Shown piece by piece: positions 58,398 to 64,000 of a stretch of 64,000 nucleotides of DNA (position 1 is the stretch's first letter; every line of letters begins with the position of its first letter). The notes under the pieces were generated by a model that worked only from the letters and a program-made list of their open reading frames with translations, was not told the origin of the DNA and did no database searches. The stretch lies in NCBI GenBank assembly GCA_016219985.1, contig JACRJO010000032.1, positions 496,001-560,000 on the forward strand, read 5' to 3'. Made by a program: the position numbers and the translations under genes. The stretch is from Sphingobacteriales bacterium. Lineage in GTDB: Bacteria > Bacteroidota > Bacteroidia > Chitinophagales > Chitinophagaceae.

Positions 58398-60206
58398 CTA
58401 TGGGGTTTCGATCCGGTATTGCTGGTTAAACCCGTTAAGCACCTGCTCAGCCCGTCCAAGCATTTCTAAGAACCGGCCGGTGCTGTCATTCATTATACCA
58501 GCTATTTGCCGGTAATACTCAATACCCTTCCGGAGATTCCGGTAAAATTCAGTGCAATACTTCCTTTTTTTTGCGTCCCGCTCCTCCCCTGCTTCCTCCT
58601 CCAGTTTTTCTTTAAGAAAATCAATATACAAATTCAGCTCTGCAATAAACATGTGGGGCCGGCCGGCTGCCGTTAAAGGAAGGGATCTTCCATAGATATG
58701 ATCAATCATGGTCTTCAGGGAGACCACCCTTGAAAAATGGGCAATATTCGGACCCGGGCAGATATTTACGGCATTGAGTTTTCCTACAAACGGGGTTGAA
58801 TAAGTAATAGCCGCAGCATTACTTAAGCCGATGCATAAACATTCCTTATCCAGGATATCCGTCAACCGGGTATTGTATGCATCTTCCGGAAGATTCATCG
58901 ACTGTAGTTCCCGGATCTTTAATTGCTGATACCGGCGGGAAGCGGTGCAAAGGGGTTCATTCGCAAACTCTGTATTCAGCGCCAGGTGTTTCTCGGTACA
59001 GGGGCTTCCGGGTCTTCCCTCTTTGATCCGCAACTGCTTTTCCTTGTCAGCGCTGGTGCCTTTGAGATAATGAAACCTGACCCCCAACGGTGAATTGCGG
59101 CTTAATACCACATCTTCTTCCTTTGCGCCCTGCAGCAATTTTAACGTGGCGGCATCCACGGTAGTGGCTTCCGGCACCAGTAAGAAAGGCGAACCCCAGC
59201 CGGTGGATTCCACCTCGTAATGATCATGCAGGAATTTATCCTCCTCAGCCGTTCCGATTCCGCCCTGTACCGAAAAGCGCAGCGGGGGAGCCGCCGTTAG
59301 TTGCCTTTTATTTTTTTTCAACTGAACCCCGTTATAGAGTTCAAACAAGGAATGGATCAGCTCCTGTTTGCCCGATTTAAATTCTTCGAGGATCGGGCCC
59401 AGCAAAAACCCGTCTGTTGCAAACGCATGACCGCCGCAATTTAAACCGGACTCAATCCTGAACTCGCTTACCCAGATCCCCTTTTTTGCCAGGTATTTGC
59501 CCTGGATCAGGGCCGAGCGGTAGTCACTGACCTTTAAGATGATCTTCTTGGAAAATGAGCCATCATCGAGCATATCAAACTGATCGCATTGTTCCAGGTA
59601 ATTATATAATCTCGGGTTCATCCCTGCGGAAAAAACAACAGACGAGCCGGTAAGGTCACTCTTAATATACCCCTGCAAAGAGGTAACTGCATCCGAACCG
59701 TCTTTGATGATATGCTTGTCGCTATCATAATTATCCCGGTCGATTTTGGTCATGATATTTACATCAATACTCCCGGGCCTGACCTGGGTCCGGAGATAGT
59801 CTTCCATTTTTCTTTTTTCCGCCTGGTCATCGGTCTCCGTCATTTTACGGTATAACTGCTTTAGCACCGAGTCATCCGGGAGCATTTCGAAGTAGGTAAC
59901 AATCTCTGACCCTTTTTCAAAGGCCGCCTTTTTAATTTTTTCCACCTGCGCCCTGACAATTGTATTGACCAGGTTCAGGTAATCAGTGATCCGCCGGGCC
60001 CTGTAATCAGGCTGATCCGTTGTAATGGGGTAATAGGTCCTGCCTGTTTCGGGATAATAATAACTGCGCATCATTTCCACCAGCCGGTCCTCTACAATGG
60101 ATATAACAGAGGATATGCCAAAACGGGCAACTTTTACAGGACTGTCAATGGTGTAAGCCAATCCCATTACCGGGATATGAAAGGTATGAGGCGAAGGGGT
60201 ATTCAT
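58398..60206 (-). CDS. Large conserved-looking protein of unknown function, 602 residues
   Basis: A soluble 602-residue protein without signal peptide or membrane helix. Parts of it suggest a TIM-barrel flavin fold: the start 'PVMGLAYTIDSPVKVARFGI' followed by 'SVISIVEDRLVEMM', a central 'SVQGGIGTAEEDKFLHDHY', and 'GLNCGGHAFATDGFLLGPIL' recall FMN-dependent nitronate monooxygenase or FabK-like proteins, but the order and length differ. Several Cys ('SGLNCGGH', 'KECLCIGLSN', 'PGSPCTEKH') could bind a metal or cluster. The C-terminal third is helical with a charged coiled-coil-like segment ('KEKLEEEAGEERDAKKRK'). No family is assigned. It is convergent with tpl and 271 bases downstream of the YhbP-like gene on the same strand. 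Confidence 0.75.
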   Translation of the reverse strand: MNTPSPHTFHIPVMGLAYTIDSPVKVARFGISSVISIVEDRLVEMMRSYYYPETGRTYYPITTDQPDYRARRITDYLNLVNTIVRAQVEKIKKAAFEKGSEIVTYFEMLPDDSVLKQLYRKMTETDDQAEKRKMEDYLRTQVRPGSIDVNIMTKIDRDNYDSDKHIIKDGSDAVTSLQGYIKSDLTGSSVVFSAGMNPRLYNYLEQCDQFDMLDDGSFSKKIILKVSDYRSALIQGKYLAKKGIWVSEFRIESGLNCGGHAFATDGFLLGPILEEFKSGKQELIHSLFELYNGVQLKKNKRQLTAAPPLRFSVQGGIGTAEEDKFLHDHYEVESTGWGSPFLLVPEATTVDAATLKLLQGAKEEDVVLSRNSPLGVRFHYLKGTSADKEKQLRIKEGRPGSPCTEKHLALNTEFANEPLCTASRRYQQLKIRELQSMNLPEDAYNTRLTDILDKECLCIGLSNAAAITYSTPFVGKLNAVNICPGPNIAHFSRVVSLKTMIDHIYGRSLPLTAAGRPHMFIAELNLYIDFLKEKLEEEAGEERDAKKRKYCTEFYRNLRKGIEYYRQIAGIMNDSTGRFLEMLGRAEQVLNGFNQQYRIETP

Positions 60207-60477
60207 TAATTTATTTTCAATCAGAAGTGCAGCGAACGATCGGAATGAAAAAGGTAATTCAAACAGTGCAGGCGTTCCGGATACAACTACTGGGCCTGTA
60301 AAATTAAAATACCCTGGTCATATTACCGGATTTATTTGAGGGAAAAGGCCGGCCGTTAACTAAAGACAACGGTAATAAGATGTTACAGGATTAACAGCTC
60401 AACCTCACCCCCTGCTTTATAAAATGATACTACTAAATTTTACTGTGCAAGACAAGTGATGTTTTTCATGTCAGCCA
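60207..60477. other. Non-coding gap upstream of the 602-residue gene
   Basis: About 270 AT-rich bases without a gene, repeat array or clear terminator. It probably holds the promoter of the 602-residue gene and the end of the PFOR operon transcript. Confidence 0.4.
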
Positions 60478-60903
60478 TCATTCATCCCGTTTCCAATTCA
60501 GCTTTTTACCTATCCCCAGCGAGTTATCCGTAAACTTGATATGATTTATCCGGATCGTCCATACATCGCCCGGCATGGCCAGGGCCACCGGGTGCTTCTT
60601 ATGATAATGGGCCGATGCATGCTTTGCCAGCGGGTGATCCAGGGGCAGCAGTTCTCCTTCAAACTGTATTCCCTTTATCTGCAGCAGGTTTAGTTTATCA
60701 GGTAAAATGGTACCGGCCACTACCGGGTTTTTGCTGAGGATAGCCGCATGACGCGTATCCATTGATGATTTATAATGCAACAAGCCCGCTTCCGCATTAA
60801 AAGAATAAAAGAAACTGAAACACCAGGGCTGACCGGCTTCATCCACGCAGGCCAGGTTGCCGCAGGTTTGCCGCGCAATGAATTCCGCTATTTTCTCATT
60901 CAT
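60478..60903 (-). CDS. YhbP-like (UPF0306) flavin-binding split-barrel protein
   Basis: A 141-residue protein of the pyridoxamine-phosphate-oxidase-like split barrel. The C-terminal block 'VWTIRINHIKFTDNSLGIG' closely resembles that of E. coli YhbP, and 'DTRHAAILSKNPVVAGTI' is the family's central region. FMN binding is likely; function is unknown. Its start overlaps the ferredoxin stop by 4 bases. In E. coli yhbP also lies near U32 genes (yhbU/yhbV), matching the U32 gene two positions upstream here. Confidence 0.82.
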   Translation of the reverse strand: MNEKIAEFIARQTCGNLACVDEAGQPWCFSFFYSFNAEAGLLHYKSSMDTRHAAILSKNPVVAGTILPDKLNLLQIKGIQFEGELLPLDHPLAKHASAHYHKKHPVALAMPGDVWTIRINHIKFTDNSLGIGKKLNWKRDE

Positions 60904-61121
60904 GATACTTTGATTATCCGTACCGGGCAGGCCGCTGCTATTTCCCTTGATTTATCAACGGCCGTTTCCGGGATTGCTAAAACAGATACCTCTTTTTTGA
61001 CCACTCCCCTGATCAGCGTGGCCTTGCCATCCTTTTTCGACATGCGCCAGAGTTCCGGCTGCTGTTCATAACAGACACCGCAACCAATGCACTTTTTCCG
61101 GTAATGGATGACCTTATGCAT
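60900..61121 (-). CDS. Single-cluster [4Fe-4S] ferredoxin
   Basis: A 73-residue ferredoxin with C11-x2-C14-x2-C17 ('CIGCGVC') and C65-Pro ('AAACPVRIIKV'), i.e. one [4Fe-4S] cluster (the second motif is absent and replaced by a ~45-residue spacer). It overlaps the U32 gene by 8 bases and the YhbP-like gene by 4 bases, showing tight translational coupling. It may carry electrons between PFOR, the U32 protein or other partners; the partner is not provable from sequence. Confidence 0.9.
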   Translation of the reverse strand: MHKVIHYRKKCIGCGVCYEQQPELWRMSKKDGKATLIRGVVKKEVSVLAIPETAVDKSREIAAACPVRIIKVS

Positions 61122-62361
61122 GGGCAGCCTCTACAATTTTATACAGCTTATCCGATGGAGTGACCTTGGTCGCAAACTTCAGCGTGATCTTATCACCTTT
61201 CACCGCTTCCTGGCCCGGTTCCCCGTTCACCATCAGGGTTTCTACTTTTTCTTTCACCATCCCGCATTTCGGGCCCGTCACCATCAGGGTGTCCCCGATC
61301 TTCAGGCTACCGGATTCAAGGGTAAACTCCCCAATGGAAATTTTCGGATAATACTTACTCCCTTTCCCGATATAAATTTTCTTCTCTGTAGCTGCAGAGC
61401 CCGGCTGCGGCGTCCACTCGCCGAGCTTTCGGCCCAGGTAATACCCTTCCCAAAAACCCCGGTTGTACACTTTCTCCATTTCCGATTTCCAGCCCTGCAC
61501 TTTTTCCGGGGAAAAGCTGCCGTCTTTTACCGCGGCTATCGCTTCCCGGTAACATTGCGTCACTACCTGCACATAATCAGCTCCCTTGGTGCGTCCTTCG
61601 ATCTTCAGCACATTCACCCCGCTTTCGATCACCTGGTCCAGGATATCGATGGTGCAGAGATCCCTGGGTGACATGATGTATTCGTTTTCGATCATCAGTT
61701 CTTCCCCGGTCTCCGCATCCTTTACGAGATAGGGCCGGCGGCAATTCTGCACACAGGCGCCCCGGTTGGCCGAAGCATGCTGGGTGTGCAGGCTCAGGTA
61801 ACATTTACCCGACACGGCCATACAAAGGGCCCCGTGTACGAAGAGTTCAAGCTGAACCAGGTTCCCGGACGGACCTTTGATCCTCCTCCGGGAAATCTCA
61901 GCTGAAATTTCCTGGACCTGTTTGAGGGTAAGTTCCCGGGCCAGCACCATTACATCGGCATAGCGGGAAAAAAAATGAACCGATTCAATATTGCTGATAT
62001 TGGCCTGGGTGGAAATATGCAGCGGTATTCCCAGTTGGCTGCACTGCTCAATGACCGCGAAATCGGCCGCGATCACCGCATCGATCTTTTGCTTTTTAAC
62101 TTCCTTCAGCACCAGTTTCAGCAGCTGCATATCATGATCATACATGATCGTATTGAGCGTGATATACGCTTTCAATCCATGCTTTTTGCAAATGGAGCTT
62201 ACCGGCTTAATATCTGAAATAGTAAATGACTGCGAGGAGCGGGTGCGCATGTTCAGTTGCTCCACACCAAAATAAACAGCATCCGCCCCGGCATTGATGG
62301 CCGCCTGTAAACTGTCAAAGGAGCCGGCGGGCGCCAGTAGTTCCACTTTATCTTTTCTCAT
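61114..62361 (-). CDS. U32 family protein (peptidase-annotated; TrhP/UbiU-like)
   Basis: A 415-residue U32 protein. It shows 'VELLAPAGSFDSLQAAINAGADAVYFG' (key 'LLAPAG', 'GADAVYFG'), 'YITLNTIMYDHD', 'HISTQANISN' and the Cys-rich family signature 'VHGALCMAVSGKCYLS...ANRGACVQNCRRPY' (C in four places), now understood in several members as Fe-S ligands of O2-independent hydroxylases (tRNA hydroxylation TrhP; ubiquinone UbiU/V) rather than peptidases. The C-terminal beta-barrel domain is present, which favours the TrhP/YegQ side. It is followed by a ferredoxin gene with overlap. Confidence 0.88.
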   Translation of the reverse strand: MRKDKVELLAPAGSFDSLQAAINAGADAVYFGVEQLNMRTRSSQSFTISDIKPVSSICKKHGLKAYITLNTIMYDHDMQLLKLVLKEVKKQKIDAVIAADFAVIEQCSQLGIPLHISTQANISNIESVHFFSRYADVMVLARELTLKQVQEISAEISRRRIKGPSGNLVQLELFVHGALCMAVSGKCYLSLHTQHASANRGACVQNCRRPYLVKDAETGEELMIENEYIMSPRDLCTIDILDQVIESGVNVLKIEGRTKGADYVQVVTQCYREAIAAVKDGSFSPEKVQGWKSEMEKVYNRGFWEGYYLGRKLGEWTPQPGSAATEKKIYIGKGSKYYPKISIGEFTLESGSLKIGDTLMVTGPKCGMVKEKVETLMVNGEPGQEAVKGDKITLKFATKVTPSDKLYKIVEAAHA

Positions 62362-62368
62362 GAAAAAT

Positions 62369-63358
62369 TTATTTCATTCCCTCCAGGATCCGGATATAAT
62401 TCGCTCTTTCAAAAGCGGTGGGATCCGATACATTTTGCTGGCTCATGCTTCCCCGGAAAGCATCGATATTGTCAAAGCCCATCATATACATCCAGTCCTG
62501 CAGTTCCTTATTCAGGGTCTTCAGGTAAGGGATGCCGTTTTTGTACAGGGAAGAAGCGGTCATGACCACATCGGCGCCGGCCAGCAGGTATTTCACCACT
62601 TCCACGGCGCTTTGCACACCGGTGGTGGCCGCCAGCGACAGCTCCACTTTCCCGTACAATAAGGCAATCCATAACAGGGGCAGCCGGATCTCACCGGGTT
62701 CACTGTAATGCAGATCGGTTTTCAGCACCAGCTCATTGATATCGAAGTCGGGCTGGTAAAAACGGTTGAACAATACCAGGGCGTCTGCGCCGGAGTTCTT
62801 CATCCGGAGAGCCATATTTCCCATAGAACTGAAATAGGGATTCAGTTTTACAGCCACCGGCATCTTTACACTCAGCTTGATACTTTCGATAATATTCAGG
62901 TAGCGGTGTTCCACTTCGGAGGAAGACATGGCGATATCACCGGGGATAAAAAAGATATTCACTTCAAGGCCATCGGCCCCGGCCTGCTCGATCTGCCGGG
63001 CATAATCGATCCATCCTTCCGTGGTGATCCCGTTCAGGCTCCCGATAACAGGGATCTTTACTCTTTCCTTCGCCTTCCGGATATTTTCCAGGTAATCATC
63101 CACTCCCACATTAAAATCCTCCAGGTCGGGGAAATAATCCATGGCCTCAGGAAAAGCATAGGAAGTTTCCGACATCACGGTTTTAACACGGGCCTCTTCC
63201 TTGCGGATCTGTTCTTCAAATAAAGAAGGCATTACAACGGCCCCGGCGCCATTCTCTTCCATCTTCACGACATTATCCACCTGGTCAGCTAAGGTGCAGG
63301 CAGAAACAACGATGGGGGAATTCAGCTTCAACCCCATATAAGTGGATTGCAGGTTCAT
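62369..63358 (-). CDS. Dihydroorotate dehydrogenase-like FMN protein
   Basis: A 329-residue TIM-barrel protein of the class 1 DHOD-like family ('LQSTYMGLKLNSPIVVSACTLAD', 'VIGSLNGITTEGWIDYARQIEQAGADGLEVN', 'PVAVKLNPYF', 'GADALVLFNRFYQPDFD'). The DHOD active-site loop is not canonical, and genes of this type are usually found beside PFOR in Bacteroidota and not in pyrimidine operons, so true DHOD activity is doubtful. The Met at 63358 ('MNLQST') was chosen; Met 63367 would add three residues. It lies 7 bases before the U32 gene. Confidence 0.87.
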   Translation of the reverse strand: MNLQSTYMGLKLNSPIVVSACTLADQVDNVVKMEENGAGAVVMPSLFEEQIRKEEARVKTVMSETSYAFPEAMDYFPDLEDFNVGVDDYLENIRKAKERVKIPVIGSLNGITTEGWIDYARQIEQAGADGLEVNIFFIPGDIAMSSSEVEHRYLNIIESIKLSVKMPVAVKLNPYFSSMGNMALRMKNSGADALVLFNRFYQPDFDINELVLKTDLHYSEPGEIRLPLLWIALLYGKVELSLAATTGVQSAVEVVKYLLAGADVVMTASSLYKNGIPYLKTLNKELQDWMYMMGFDNIDAFRGSMSQQNVSDPTAFERANYIRILEGMK

Positions 63359-63377
63359 AAAATTCAAATTTAATGAA

Positions 63378-63402
63378 GCTGGCCTGAAAAGTTCAGGCCA
63401 GC
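63378..63402 (-). other. Perfect hairpin between nifJ and the DHOD-like gene
   Basis: GCTGGCCTGAA and TTCAGGCCAGC are exact complements around AAG. No T run follows on the minus strand, so it may be a partial terminator or an mRNA-stabilising processing hairpin that sets different expression of nifJ and the genes after it. Confidence 0.6.
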
Positions 63403-63405
63403 CTC

Positions 63406-64000
63406 TTATGCAATAGGTACGAAGTCACTGGCTTTCTTGGTGGCCAGTTCCTCGTATGTTTTCCATTTCAGGTTCACCAGTTCCTGGGCATGCTTCATCA
63501 GGTGTTCGGCCGCATCCGGGTTGGTCATGGTAAGTACTTTATACCGCAATTCATTGTAGGCATAATCCTTCAATGAAACCGTGGGTCTCGGCGAATCCAG
63601 CACAAACGGGTTCTGGTTTTTCTTTCTCAGTACCGGGTTGTAACGGAGCAGGGGCCAGTGACCGCTTGCCACGGCTTTGTGCTGCTGATCAAGACCATTC
63701 TTCAGGTCATACCCATGTGCTATACAATGGCTGTAAGCGAGGATCAGGGAAGGCCCGTCATAGGCTTCCGCTTCCCGCATGGCCAGTAAGGCCTGCTGGG
63801 GATTGGCGCCAAACGCCACCCTTGCCACATATACATTACCGTAAGAGATGGCCTGCATAGCCAGGTCCTTTTTACCACCTGATTTACCACCGGCAGCGAA
63901 TTTCGCCGTGGCCGCTGTGGGGGTTGATTTGGATGACTGCCCGCCCGTATTAGAATACACTTCCGTATCGAGCACCAGTACATTGATATTCCGGCCGCTG
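63406..64000 (-). CDS. nifJ: Pyruvate:ferredoxin (flavodoxin) oxidoreductase, C-terminal part (cut by window edge)
   Basis: The last ~198 codons of PFOR, which oxidises pyruvate to acetyl-CoA and CO2 with reduction of ferredoxin. The ThDP-domain block 'NVLVLDTEVYSNTGGQSSKSTP' (key 'DTEVYSNTGGQ') and 'YGNVYVARVAFGANPQQ', 'YSHCIAHGYDL' are typical. The frame runs off the right end of the window, so the 5' three quarters are missing here. It is the apparent first gene of the PFOR-DHOD-U32-ferredoxin-YhbP cluster. Confidence 0.95.
   Translation of the reverse strand, partial: SGRNINVLVLDTEVYSNTGGQSSKSTPTAATAKFAAGGKSGGKKDLAMQAISYGNVYVARVAFGANPQQALLAMREAEAYDGPSLILAYSHCIAHGYDLKNGLDQQHKAVASGHWPLLRYNPVLRKKNQNPFVLDSPRPTVSLKDYAYNELRYKVLTMTNPDAAEHLMKHAQELVNLKWKTYEELATKKASDFVPIA

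Noticed and set aside
62369..63358. Genuine dihydroorotate dehydrogenase (pyrD)
   Set aside because: No pyrimidine genes nearby; genes of this DHOD-like type commonly accompany PFOR, so pyrD was not assigned.

Overview
The window reads as a chromosomal segment of a Bacteroidota bacterium, most likely of the Chitinophagaceae/Sphingobacteriales type. This rests on a PorX-type regulator, a large secreted protease with a type IX secretion (T9SS) C-terminal sorting domain, a fused LpxC/FabZ enzyme, TAnnTTTG promoter boxes and few Shine-Dalgarno sequences. Family-level placement is inference. No rRNA, tRNA, CRISPR array, transposase or prophage gene was seen.

Left part (1-28 kb) is mostly housekeeping: the end of a split transketolase, a LolC/E-type permease with RbfA, an MsbA-like ABC exporter, an acyl-CoA dehydrogenase, an MBL hydrolase, a DUF3857 protein, PorX, an HD phosphohydrolase, LpxD, a ChaN-like protein, LpxC/FabZ, GyrB, the 1805-residue S8 protease and Mfd. 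Middle part (28-42 kb) is a complex I operon nuoABCD-HIJKLMN that has no nuoEFG between D and H, preceded by a flavin oxidoreductase and followed by pyruvate phosphate dikinase.

From 42.4 to 44.2 kb sits a visibly AT-rich two-gene cassette (AAA ATPase plus a small Toprim-like protein) that resembles an imported anti-phage module. Next come a membrane-bound [NiFe] hydrogenase (hyaABCD, minus strand) whose small subunit has the six-cysteine pattern of oxygen-tolerant group 1d enzymes, and a divergent maturation operon (small His-rich membrane protein, hypA, hypB, hypF, hypC, hypD, hypE). At 55.5-58.3 kb are two paralogous beta-eliminating lyases whose diagnostic residues say tryptophanase and tyrosine phenol-lyase. 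The right end (58-64 kb, minus strand) holds a 602-residue protein I cannot assign and an apparent operon of pyruvate:ferredoxin oxidoreductase, a dihydroorotate-dehydrogenase-like protein, a U32 protein, a one-cluster ferredoxin and a YhbP-like flavin protein.

Taken together, PFOR, a ferredoxin, a complex I core without its NADH module, an uptake hydrogenase, PPDK and amino-acid lyases suggest a facultative or microaerophilic life with ferredoxin- and H2-linked electron flow (inference). Running through the whole window are degenerate intergenic arrays with a period of 7 (sometimes 8) bases. They very often start at a stop codon or end at a start codon, and one appears to lie inside mfd; this is the least explained structural signal here.
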